Source of the DNA: Elusimicrobia bacterium GWD2_63_28
Lineage (GTDB): Bacteria; Elusimicrobiota; Elusimicrobia; Elusimicrobiales; UBA9959
Reading direction: 5' to 3'
Length of the DNA stretch: 55,482 nt
NCBI GenBank assembly: GCA_001799895.1
Contig: MGUI01000044.1
Coordinates: forward strand, 1-55,482
In this document: positions 19,096 to 25,884 of the stretch, one piece after another
Numbering within the stretch: the first letter of the stretch is position 1
Layout of the letters: each line of letters starts with the position of its first letter
Notes under the pieces: generated by a model
Told to the model about the DNA's origin: nothing
Database searches by the model: none
The model's input: the letters and a program-made list of their open reading frames with translations, nothing else
Made by a program: the position numbers and the translations under genes

Positions 19096-19836
19096 ATGGC
19101 AGTATCCGTTTACGCGCACCGCGGCGGGCCGGCGCGGGCCCCGGAAAATACGATAGCGGCCTTCAAGGCCGCCTTCGCGGCCGGCGCCGGCGCGATAGAA
19201 TGCGACATCCGCCGCACGGCGGACGGGCAGTTCGTGGCTTTCCACGACGCTTCGGCCGCCCGGGTCTGCGGGCGAAACTGGAAGATACGGGAGGCCCAGT
19301 GGGGCCACCTTAAAACCCTGCGGGTGAACGGGCAGGAACCCATCCCGCACCTCGACGACATACTGAACCTGATGATCCTGCGCCCCGGCAGGGATTTCTA
19401 CTTCGAGCTCGCCCTGGAGAAAGAGTCGGACGCGGCCGACCTGGCGCTGCAGATAGCAAGGGCTGGCGTGCAGGGCAGGGCCTTCCTGCTGGCTTTTTCG
19501 CACAAGACTGAATTCCTGGACGCCGCGGCCGCGGCCGTGCCGGGCATAGGCCGCGCGGTAATGCCCCTTTTCCCTTCCCGCCTGGTCCGGACCGCCATGC
19601 GCGCGGGCGCGTCAAAGGTCTGCGCCGGCTGGATAGACTGGCCGCTGGCCAGGGAGCTGTTTTACTTCGGCGCGGAGAGGTTCGATTTTAAAGCACAGGC
19701 CGAAGAAGCTGAACAAGAAGGGGTTGAGGTTTCAGCGGGGATAGCCAATCACCCGCGCGACGTGAAGCGCCTGGTGGAGCTGGGCGCGCGGGCGGTCTGG
19801 ACCGACGACGTGGAGATGGCGCTGAAGTACGCTTAA
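19096..19836 (+). CDS. Glycerophosphodiester phosphodiesterase family protein
   Basis: The 246-residue cytoplasmic protein has the GDPD hallmarks: AHRGGPARAPENT at the N-terminus, then IECDIRRTADGQFVAFHD, in which Glu, Asp and His bind metal and catalyse. It would hydrolyse glycerophosphodiesters to glycerol-3-phosphate and an alcohol. No signal peptide is present, so it resembles the cytosolic UgpQ type. It probably heads a short operon with the ferritin-like and FMN reductase genes, with gaps of 3 and 1 nt. Confidence 0.9.
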   Translation: MAVSVYAHRGGPARAPENTIAAFKAAFAAGAGAIECDIRRTADGQFVAFHDASAARVCGRNWKIREAQWGHLKTLRVNGQEPIPHLDDILNLMILRPGRDFYFELALEKESDAADLALQIARAGVQGRAFLLAFSHKTEFLDAAAAAVPGIGRAVMPLFPSRLVRTAMRAGASKVCAGWIDWPLARELFYFGAERFDFKAQAEEAEQEGVEVSAGIANHPRDVKRLVELGARAVWTDDVEMALKYA

Positions 19837-19839
19837 TTT

Positions 19840-20322
19840 ATGAACAAGGCCGACCTGGCGCAAGTAAAAGAATATTTCAAGCTGCTCTCCGCCGTGGAAA
19901 CTGCGGTGGGCTCGTTTTACGAGGTGTGCGCCGCCTACTGGCCGGAGGAAGAGGTCTGGCCGGCCCTGGCGGTCGAGGAGAAGCGGCACTCGGAAACGGT
20001 GCTGGCCATGCTGGCCTGTATTGAGGCCGCCCCGGAAAATTTCAGGCTGCCCGCGCCGCTTAAAGGCGTAAAAGCCCTGACCCTTTTTATAGAGGGCATC
20101 GAGACCAATAAGATCAAGGTGCGCTCAAGCGCCTACCGCAAGCTGAACGCGCTGGCGGTTTCCGCCGATATCGAGAAATCGCTGATAGAGTCGGGTTATG
20201 AGAAGCTGGTGGAAACGGCGGACAAGGAATACCGCATGGCTCTCGAGGGCATCCTGCAGGATAATGAGCGCCATGAAGCCAGCCTTTCCGGCAGGCTGGC
20301 TACGCTCAAGATCATAAAATAA
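19840..20322 (+). CDS. Ferritin-like/rubrerythrin-type protein
   Basis: This 160-residue, mostly helical protein has carboxylate and His pairs spaced as in a four-helix diiron bundle: E in SAVETAV, E-E-K-R-H near 46-50, and E...N-E-R-H-E-A near 147. There is no rubredoxin-type Cys4 site at the C-terminus. Such proteins usually deal with peroxide or iron, though the precise role is not evident. It lies between the GDPD and FMN reductase genes. Confidence 0.7.
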   Translation: MNKADLAQVKEYFKLLSAVETAVGSFYEVCAAYWPEEEVWPALAVEEKRHSETVLAMLACIEAAPENFRLPAPLKGVKALTLFIEGIETNKIKVRSSAYRKLNALAVSADIEKSLIESGYEKLVETADKEYRMALEGILQDNERHEASLSGRLATLKIIK

Positions 20323-20323
20323 T

Positions 20324-20920
20324 ATGGCTCTCAAAATAACGGTTATCAACGGCAGCTACAGGCGCGGCGGGATAACGGACCAGGCCGCCGAGGCCGCCGC
20401 CGCGGCCGCGCGCGCGGGCGGCGCGGAGGTGGAAATGATCCGCCTGGCAGAGCGCCGCGTGGAGTTCTGTCTGAACTGCCGGGCCTGCACCCAGGAGCCG
20501 GGGCCAGCACGGGGACGCTGCGTGCAGCGGGACGACATGGACGCCATCCTGGACAGCATAGAGGCCTCTTCCGGGCTGATCCTGGCCGCCCCGGTGAATT
20601 TTTTCAACGTGAACGCGCTCACCCGGCGCTTCATGGAGCGGCTGGTGCCTTACGCCTGGTGGCCTTGGGGCGCCATGGCCCCGGCCCCGCGCGTGAAGGA
20701 CCGGAAGATAAAGGCCGTGCTCATCACCTCTTCCGCCATGCCCTCGGTGGCGGGGCGCCTGCTTACCGGCTCTATGCGCGCGCTGAAGATGATGGCGGCC
20801 ACGCTGGGCGCCAAAACCGCGGGCACGCTGTTCGTGGGGCTGGCGTCGATGGAAGAGAAGCCTGAGCTGCCGGCGCGGGACCGGCGCCTGGCTGAGAGAT
20901 TGGGCAGGAAACTTTTATAG
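20324..20920 (+). CDS. NADPH-dependent FMN reductase / flavodoxin-fold oxidoreductase
   Basis: The 198-residue protein starts with the flavodoxin-like loop VINGSYRRGG (S/T-x-R-x-x-S/G type FMN phosphate binding). It has FCLNCRACTQEPGPARGRC, a Cys-rich insert as in iron-sulfur flavoproteins or NAD(P)H oxidoreductases, then a LAAPVNFFNVNA segment typical of the family. Four Cys in the insert (about 48, 51, 54 and 66) could bind a cluster or a metal. It follows the ferritin-like gene by one base, suggesting a shared redox role. Confidence 0.82.
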   Translation: MALKITVINGSYRRGGITDQAAEAAAAAARAGGAEVEMIRLAERRVEFCLNCRACTQEPGPARGRCVQRDDMDAILDSIEASSGLILAAPVNFFNVNALTRRFMERLVPYAWWPWGAMAPAPRVKDRKIKAVLITSSAMPSVAGRLLTGSMRALKMMAATLGAKTAGTLFVGLASMEEKPELPARDRRLAERLGRKLL

Positions 20921-20922
20921 CT

Positions 20923-21612
20923 ATGTTTAAAAAAATACTTTTAGTGGACGATGACAAGCTGGTGCTCAATTCGACCCGCAGGTACCTGGAAGGCCAGGGG
21001 TTCAACGTGGCCGCGGCTGATAACGGGTCCGAGGCGGTGGCGCTGATAAAAGATTTCGGCCCGGATTTGGTGGTGACCGACGTGGAAATGAAGGGGCTCG
21101 ATGGCTTCGCCCTGTGCAAGGCGCTGAAGGAGACCGAAGGATTTTCGGGCATCCCGGTGATAATAGTTTCGGGGCGCAAGGTCAGCGAGGAGGATATCCT
21201 GGCCGGCTACAACAAGGGCGCCGACGATTATGTTCTCAAGCCGTTCTCTTTCCCGGTGCTGCTGGCCAAGATCAAGGCCGTGATGAAGCGCTACGAGGGC
21301 GCGGAGGATAAGGCCGGGAAGATTACGAAGCTGGGGCTGGTGATAGACCCGGCCGGCCGCACGGCGACGCTGAAGGGCGCGGTGGTGAACCTGACGCGCA
21401 AGGAGTTCGACCTGCTGATGGCCCTGATCACCGAGGAGGGCCGGCTGCTTTCCATTTCCTACCTGCTGGAGACCGTCTGGGGCTATGACCCGGCCAGCTA
21501 CAATGACCCGCACACGGTGGGTGTGCACGTTTCCTCCCTGCGCAAGAAGCTGGGCCCGGGGATAGGCGCGCGCATCACCAGCGTGACCGGCCACGGCTAC
21601 AAGTTCGAATAA
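20923..21612 (+). CDS. OmpR-family response regulator
   Basis: This 229-residue DNA-binding response regulator has a receiver domain with phospho-acceptor Asp53 (VVTDVEMKG), conserved Lys in LKPFSFP, and a C-terminal winged-helix domain (LTRKEFDLLMALITEEG and VGVHVSSLRKKLG). No histidine kinase lies next to it on this strand, so it is an orphan here. The start is two bases after the FMN reductase stop, so the pair is co-transcribed. Confidence 0.93.
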   Translation: MFKKILLVDDDKLVLNSTRRYLEGQGFNVAAADNGSEAVALIKDFGPDLVVTDVEMKGLDGFALCKALKETEGFSGIPVIIVSGRKVSEEDILAGYNKGADDYVLKPFSFPVLLAKIKAVMKRYEGAEDKAGKITKLGLVIDPAGRTATLKGAVVNLTRKEFDLLMALITEEGRLLSISYLLETVWGYDPASYNDPHTVGVHVSSLRKKLGPGIGARITSVTGHGYKFE

Positions 21613-21631
21613 CCTCAAAACGATTACGCCC

Positions 21632-21826
21632 AGGCGGGGGCGGGCTCAGCGCGAGCGATTTTAGGGCGCAGGGGCAAGGTCCGCAGCGGACCGCCTATCA
21701 TTAGGGCGGCGGCCGAGATTGTTTGAGGAGCGCACTGTGTGCGCGACGAGTTCGAGGCCGGCGGAGGACCGCAGGCCCTCTTCTGCCGCGCCCGCTTATG
21801 AGCGAGTGCTGAGCCCGCCCCCGCCT
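21632..21826. repeat. 195-bp element bounded by perfect 19-bp inverted repeats
   Basis: AGGCGGGGGCGGGCTCAGC at 21632-21650 recurs inverted at 21808-21826. The 157 bp between them are rich in smaller hairpins, including GGTCCGC-A-GCGGACC (21678-21692) and GCGCAC-TGT-GTGCGC (21730-21744). No convincing gene is inside. It fills most of the 307-bp gap between the response regulator and the FlgO-like gene. It may be a MITE-like or REP-like element or a structured RNA. Confidence 0.7.
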
Positions 21827-21839
21827 TCCTGTTGAAAGG

Positions 21840-21858
21840 ATTTGACAATTATTTGACG
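21840..21858 (+). promoter_or_regulatory. Tandem ATTTGAC repeats upstream of the FlgO-like gene
   Basis: ATTTGAC occurs at 21840-21846 and 21851-21857, spaced 11 bp, about one helical turn. The first gives TTGACA and the second TTGACG, so either could be a -35. No matching -10 at 17 nt is clear; TAGACT at 21891-21896 is too far away. A regulator-binding direct repeat is equally possible. Confidence 0.4.
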
Positions 21859-21919
21859 AAATTTTGCTGTTTAGCGTAGGGCCCTCCTGATAGACTATTT
21901 CCAGGAACAAGGAGGGGTT

Positions 21920-22828
21920 ATGGAAACGCTCGATCGCCCGGTAAAGCTGACCTTAACGGCCGCCTTAATTTTTCTCCTCGGCGCGCCGGCTATCTCCTCC
22001 GCCGAGGACGTCTACAAGAAGATGGCGAACGACTTCGCCAGGTATTCCAACAACAAGCACGTCAAGAACCTGGCCGTCATCGGCTTCTCCCGCAAGGCCC
22101 GCACCTCGCGCGAGGAGAGCGATTACGTTTCCGAGAAGCTGCTGTCCTGCCTGGTGGCCTCGGGCAAGGTCAATTTGCTGGAGCGCTCGCAACTGGGCAA
22201 GGTGCTGGAGGAGCGCCGCCTGGCGGCCTCGGGCGTTACCGAGGAGGGGCTGGAGCCCAACAAAAAGATAGACCCCAGCGACGCCATCATAATGGGGACT
22301 ATCTTCGGCACCAAGGACCACCTGAAGATAATAGCCAAGATGATAGACCCGCTGACCGGCGCGGTGCTGCACACGGTGGAGGCGCAGACCGAGCGGCAGT
22401 GGGACATGGTGGAGGACCGGCAGGGCTTCGAGTTCGACGTGCCCGACATGGCGATGATAGCGGAGATGTTCAGGGAGGAAGAGCTGAAGCCGGAGTTCAT
22501 GGAGTTCAGGGACTCGCCGGCCAGCCTCAACACCGATACCTGCAACGCCCGCCGCGCGCGGCTGGCGGCCATGCAGCAGGTGGCGCTGCCGGCCAAGGCC
22601 AAGTACTGGGCCGCGCAGATGCGCGACCCCAAGTTCTCAAGCGCCAAGCTTACCCGCAACCCCGGCGGGGAAATAAAGGACTCGAACGACCGGAAAAAAT
22701 TCTACGCCATGCTGCAGGCTCTGCACCGCTCGCCCGAGCTGCCGCGGCTTTCGGTGCCCGAGATGAACGCGGTGGTAAAGCTGATGGACGAGGAGGCGAA
22801 GATCTCCGACGAATGCGGGTTGCATTGA
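21920..22828 (+). CDS. FlgO/CsgG-like secreted protein
   Basis: The 302-residue protein has an N-terminal hydrophobic export signal (about 11-28), then a domain resembling FlgO and the CsgG nucleotide-free fold: LAVIGFSRKA, SEKLLSCLVASGKVNLLERS, VLEERRLAASG, AIIMGTIFG and IIAKMIDPLTGAVL. Such domains assemble in the outer membrane or periplasm. The C-terminal 120 residues, with two Cys, are unassigned. A strong AAGGAGGGG Shine-Dalgarno precedes the ATG. It stands alone and ends facing a convergent signalling operon. Confidence 0.72.
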   Translation: METLDRPVKLTLTAALIFLLGAPAISSAEDVYKKMANDFARYSNNKHVKNLAVIGFSRKARTSREESDYVSEKLLSCLVASGKVNLLERSQLGKVLEERRLAASGVTEEGLEPNKKIDPSDAIIMGTIFGTKDHLKIIAKMIDPLTGAVLHTVEAQTERQWDMVEDRQGFEFDVPDMAMIAEMFREEELKPEFMEFRDSPASLNTDTCNARRARLAAMQQVALPAKAKYWAAQMRDPKFSSAKLTRNPGGEIKDSNDRKKFYAMLQALHRSPELPRLSVPEMNAVVKLMDEEAKISDECGLH

Positions 22829-22842
22829 GCGGAAGCGGGAGT

Positions 22843-22885
22843 TGAGGGCCGCGGGGCGGAAGCAGTAGGTCCGGCGCGGCCCTCA
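22843..22885. terminator. Hairpin between convergent genes
   Basis: TGAGGGCCGCG (22843-22853) pairs with its inverted copy (22875-22885) over a 21-nt loop. It sits between the stops of the + strand FlgO-like gene and the minus-strand receiver gene and overlaps the latter's stop. It probably limits read-through both ways, though a T tract is lacking. Confidence 0.5.
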
Positions 22886-23242
22886 GCTATTTACCAGTTT
22901 TTCCAGCAGTTCGCGGATCTCGTCTATGCCGAAGGGCTTTATCAGGAAGCCGTCCACCTCTACGCCGGGGACTATGGGCGTGGTAAGGTTGGAGACGGAT
23001 CCCGTGATCACCACTATCTTCATGGCGGGGCGCAGTTCCCGTATCCGCTTCACCACCTCTTCCCCGCGCATATCCGGCATCTTCAGGTCGCAGACCACCG
23101 CGTCGAAGCCCCGGTCCAGCAGGGCCAGGGCGGCCGCGCCGTCGGAGGCTTCCGTTATGTCCCAGCCGCGGCTGGCCAGGGCGCGCCGCACGTAGTTGCG
23201 CACCAGGTCTTCGTCGTCCACGAGCAGGACTCTTTTCGCCAT
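22883..23242 (-). CDS. Single-domain response regulator (CheY-like)
   Basis: This 119-residue stand-alone receiver has VLLVDDED at the N-terminus, phospho-acceptor Asp52 (AVVCDLKMP), Thr in VVITGS and Lys in LIKPFG. There is no output domain. It starts one base after the stop of the upstream sensor kinase, so the two are one operon and probably one phosphorelay. Confidence 0.93.
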   Translation of the reverse strand: MAKRVLLVDDEDLVRNYVRRALASRGWDITEASDGAAALALLDRGFDAVVCDLKMPDMRGEEVVKRIRELRPAMKIVVITGSVSNLTTPIVPGVEVDGFLIKPFGIDEIRELLEKLVNS

Positions 23243-23243
23243 A

Positions 23244-24797
23244 TCAGACGGGTACCGTTATCGTGAAGGTGGAGCCGCCGCCCGGCACGCTGTGGGCCGT
23301 TATGGCGCCATTATGCCTGCTGATGATGCCGAGGCAGACCGAGAGGCCGAGGCCGGTGCCCTTGCCCACGGGCTTGGTGGTGAAGAAAGGGTCGAAGATG
23401 CGGCCCAGGATCTCAGGGTCTATCCCGGCCCCGGTATCCGCTACGGAGACAGCGAGCAGCTCGCGGCCGGCGGGGTCTTTCAGCAGGCTGGTGGCAACCG
23501 TTAGCTCGCCGCCTTCGGGCATGGCGTCGCGCGCGTTGGTGAACAGGTTCAGAAAAACCTGCATCAGCTGCTGGAAGTCAGCGTTCACCATGGGCAGGCC
23601 CGGCGACAGCTGGCGGTTTATCTTCACGCGCTTCAGCTCCATCTGCCGGGCGCAGAGGGTCAGCGTTTCCTCCAGCGCCTCGTTCACGTTCACCGGCTCT
23701 ATTCGCGTCTTCTCCTGCCGCGAGAAGGACAGCAGGGAAACGATGATCTTCTTGCAGCGGAAGACGGCCTTCTCTATATCCTGCAGGTCGGTGTAGTTCT
23801 GGCTGCCCTTCTCGGTGTTCTCCATCACCAGCTGCGTGAGGCCGAGTATGCCGGAGAGGGGGTTGTTTATCTCGTGCGCGAGGCCGCCGGCCAGCTGGCC
23901 CAGGGCGGACATCTTTTCGGCCTGTATCAGCTGCCCCTGCGTCTCCTGCAGCTGGCGGTAGAGGCTCGAATTGCGCAGCGCCAGGTTGACCAGTGACCCG
24001 AAGATGCGGGCGCGCTGCAGATCGTCCTCGGTGAAATACGCCTCCTCGTTGAGGCGGTTGATGTTTATGAGGCCGCTTAATTTGCCGTTGTCCATCAGCG
24101 GGAGGAAGAGCGAAAATTTTAACTGGTCCAGGCCGCCTATGCCGGAAAACTTTTTGTCCCTGGCCGGGGCTTCTACCAGCTGCACGGCCTTTGCGGCGGC
24201 ACCGTCGGGATTTTCCATAAGGCGCGCGCACAGCGCCAGCCGGGAGGCGCGGCTCTCCCGGTCCTCCAGCCCTTCCGAAACGGCCACCTGCAGCTTGCCT
24301 TCCCTGTCCGGCAGCGCCAGCAGGGACTCGTCGGCCTTGAGGATGCGCGTCACGGAATCTATGATGACGCGCAGCTGCTCCTCGGGCTTGACGGTGGAGA
24401 AGATGGCCCGGGTGATGTCGTTGAACTTGCGCTTTTCGAGGGCCCGCTCTACCACCTTGAAGAGTTCCTTGATCTCGAAAGGCTTGTGGATGTAGTCGAA
24501 GGCGCCCTTGCGCATGCTCTGTATGGCCGTGCCCATGGTGCCGTGGCCTGTGGCTATGATGACCTCCACTTCGGGGTCGAGCTTCTTCATCTCGCCCAGC
24601 GCGGTGATGCCGTCCATGCCGGGCATCTGTATGTCCATGATGACCAGGTCGAATTTTTCCTCGCCCACCCTTTTAACGCCCTGCTCTCCGTCGTAGGCTA
24701 TAGAGACGGCATAATTGTAGAGCTGCAGCGAGGCGGAGATCATCTCCGCTATCTGGGGCTCGTCGTCCACTACAAGGATATTGGCTTTGTTGGGCAT
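23244..24797 (-). CDS. Sensor histidine kinase with N-terminal receiver and GAF domain
   Basis: Read from 24797 the protein has 517 residues: a receiver domain (Asp55 in VIMDIQMP), a short coiled linker, a GAF-like domain (about 140-280), then HisKA with phospho-acceptor His308 (GLAHEINNPLSGI) and an HATPase domain (N box NLFTNARDAMPEGG, G boxes DTGAGI and GKGTGLGLSV). The protein is soluble. An in-frame ATG at 24839 would add 14 unlike residues. The start at 24797 is preferred because a TATACA box lies just upstream of it on this strand. It forms a phosphorelay with the receiver gene that follows. Confidence 0.92.
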   Translation of the reverse strand: MPNKANILVVDDEPQIAEMISASLQLYNYAVSIAYDGEQGVKRVGEEKFDLVIMDIQMPGMDGITALGEMKKLDPEVEVIIATGHGTMGTAIQSMRKGAFDYIHKPFEIKELFKVVERALEKRKFNDITRAIFSTVKPEEQLRVIIDSVTRILKADESLLALPDREGKLQVAVSEGLEDRESRASRLALCARLMENPDGAAAKAVQLVEAPARDKKFSGIGGLDQLKFSLFLPLMDNGKLSGLININRLNEEAYFTEDDLQRARIFGSLVNLALRNSSLYRQLQETQGQLIQAEKMSALGQLAGGLAHEINNPLSGILGLTQLVMENTEKGSQNYTDLQDIEKAVFRCKKIIVSLLSFSRQEKTRIEPVNVNEALEETLTLCARQMELKRVKINRQLSPGLPMVNADFQQLMQVFLNLFTNARDAMPEGGELTVATSLLKDPAGRELLAVSVADTGAGIDPEILGRIFDPFFTTKPVGKGTGLGLSVCLGIISRHNGAITAHSVPGGGSTFTITVPV

Positions 24798-24910
24798 AAG
24801 CGGCCTGAGGCGGCCGGGAATCATTGTATAAAAAATCACCCGCTCCCGCCCGGCCTCACCGGGGAAATGCTTGTTTATGAAAGGAAATATTTACTATATG
24901 TAAAGAATAC

Positions 24911-24939
24911 TTGACAGTATGTATGGTTTGATGTATACT
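24911..24939 (+). promoter_or_regulatory. Near-consensus sigma70 promoter with overlapping palindrome
   Basis: TTGACA (24911-24916), a 17-nt spacer and TATACT (24934-24939) form the best promoter in the window. AGTAT (24916-24920) and ATACT (24935-24939) form a short inverted repeat spanning the spacer and the -10. The downstream operon encodes an XRE regulator, so this may be its operator. The leader of about 35 nt carries a GGGGGAG ribosome-binding site. Confidence 0.8.
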
Positions 24940-24981
24940 ATTCCTGTGGTCGAATAAATTCGGAAGGGGGAGAAGTTAAAA

Positions 24982-25326
24982 ATGGAAAAGAAAATAGCGA
25001 TAATGCAGCGGGTAATGGGTGGCCTTATAGTCATCCTGGTGCTTTCCAGTATGCTGCTGAAAGGCGACTACCTGCTGGCGGGCTTCGTGGCCCTGATCAT
25101 AGCGGCTATGCTGTACGCCGGCCGCCGCGGGGAACATAAAGCTGACGAACGGGACATACAGGTCCACCTGCTGGCCTGCTACGGCTCGCTGATGGTGACC
25201 TTGTGCTTTACCTTTGTCATGCAGCATATCGGGGCGGCGGGCAGCCTGGCCTACAGCAATGTGCAGACGGTGCTGGTGCTCTCGCTGGTCTTCTTTATCG
25301 GCATCTTCAAGAAGGTCTGGAAATAA
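24982..25326 (+). CDS. Small four-helix membrane protein (DUF2178-like), paralog 1
   Basis: This 114-residue protein has four predicted membrane helices in two pairs, separated by a cytosolic loop with K-A-D-E-R-D-I-Q-V (about 53-61). The loop and length recall DUF2178-type proteins, which often sit beside small XRE regulators. It is paralogous to the next gene: both have a two-helix pair, the A-D-E-R-D-I-Q-V loop, and end in a K-V-W motif. It is first in a three-gene operon ending in an XRE gene. The function is unknown. Confidence 0.78.
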   Translation: MEKKIAIMQRVMGGLIVILVLSSMLLKGDYLLAGFVALIIAAMLYAGRRGEHKADERDIQVHLLACYGSLMVTLCFTFVMQHIGAAGSLAYSNVQTVLVLSLVFFIGIFKKVWK

Positions 25327-25327
25327 T

Positions 25328-25675
25328 ATGGAATATAAAATCAGGCTGATGCGCAAGATCGTCACCGGTTTAATGTTCGCCGCCGCGGGCGTAAGCGTGT
25401 GGCTGCGGGACGGCTATGCGGCACTTATCGCCGTAGGTATCGGCGTCCTGATAGGGCTCTCGCTGCGCAGGAAGAAGGAGGCGGACGAGCGGGACATACA
25501 GGTGGAGATGCTCAGTAACTATGTGGCGATGGCGGCGGTAATGGCCTTCGCTATAATCATGCAGGCGGTGGTGGGGGGAGACCCCGCCGTTTCGCAGGCC
25601 TACAGCTACATGCTTTACGTTTTTATAGTGTCCTGGGCCGCCTCCACCCTGATCTTCAGGAAGGTCTGGAACTGA
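25328..25675 (+). CDS. Small four-helix membrane protein (DUF2178-like), paralog 2
   Basis: This 115-residue paralog of the preceding gene starts one base after it (ATG 25328). Four predicted helices flank the same E-A-D-E-R-D-I-Q-V loop, and the C-terminus reads F-R-K-V-W-N. Tandem duplication is the simplest origin. The pair could form a heterodimer. It is followed one base later by the XRE gene, so all three are co-transcribed. Confidence 0.78.
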   Translation: MEYKIRLMRKIVTGLMFAAAGVSVWLRDGYAALIAVGIGVLIGLSLRRKKEADERDIQVEMLSNYVAMAAVMAFAIIMQAVVGGDPAVSQAYSYMLYVFIVSWAASTLIFRKVWN

Positions 25676-25676
25676 T

Positions 25677-25880
25677 ATGGAGAAATTGAAGAACCGGCTG
25701 CGCGTGCTGCGCGCCGAGAAAGATATTTCGCAGGAAGTGCTGGCCAAGGCCGTCGGGGTTTCCCGGCAGACGGTGGTGGCCATCGAGGGGGACGACTATT
25801 CTCCCTCCGTAATGCTGGCGCTCAAGATAGCCGCCTACTTCGGCAAGCAGCTGGAAGAAGTGTTCTACCTGGAGAAATAA
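25677..25880 (+). CDS. Small XRE-family transcriptional regulator
   Basis: This 67-residue protein is essentially one Cro/CI-type helix-turn-helix: KNRLRVLRAEKDISQEVLA, then VGVSRQTVVAIEGDDYSPS and a C-terminal helix. It matches the YgzD/YozG class that is encoded with small membrane proteins and autoregulates. A palindrome over the operon promoter (24911-24939) is a candidate site. Membrane sequestration by the paralogs is conceivable but not shown. Confidence 0.9.
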   Translation: MEKLKNRLRVLRAEKDISQEVLAKAVGVSRQTVVAIEGDDYSPSVMLALKIAAYFGKQLEEVFYLEK

Positions 25881-25884
25881 AAAA

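Noticed and set aside
21624..21848. 74-codon minus-strand frame inside the 195-bp inverted-repeat element
   Set aside because: It is imposed by the palindromic GC-rich sequence, has no Shine-Dalgarno and reads as low complexity. The DNA structure is the better explanation.
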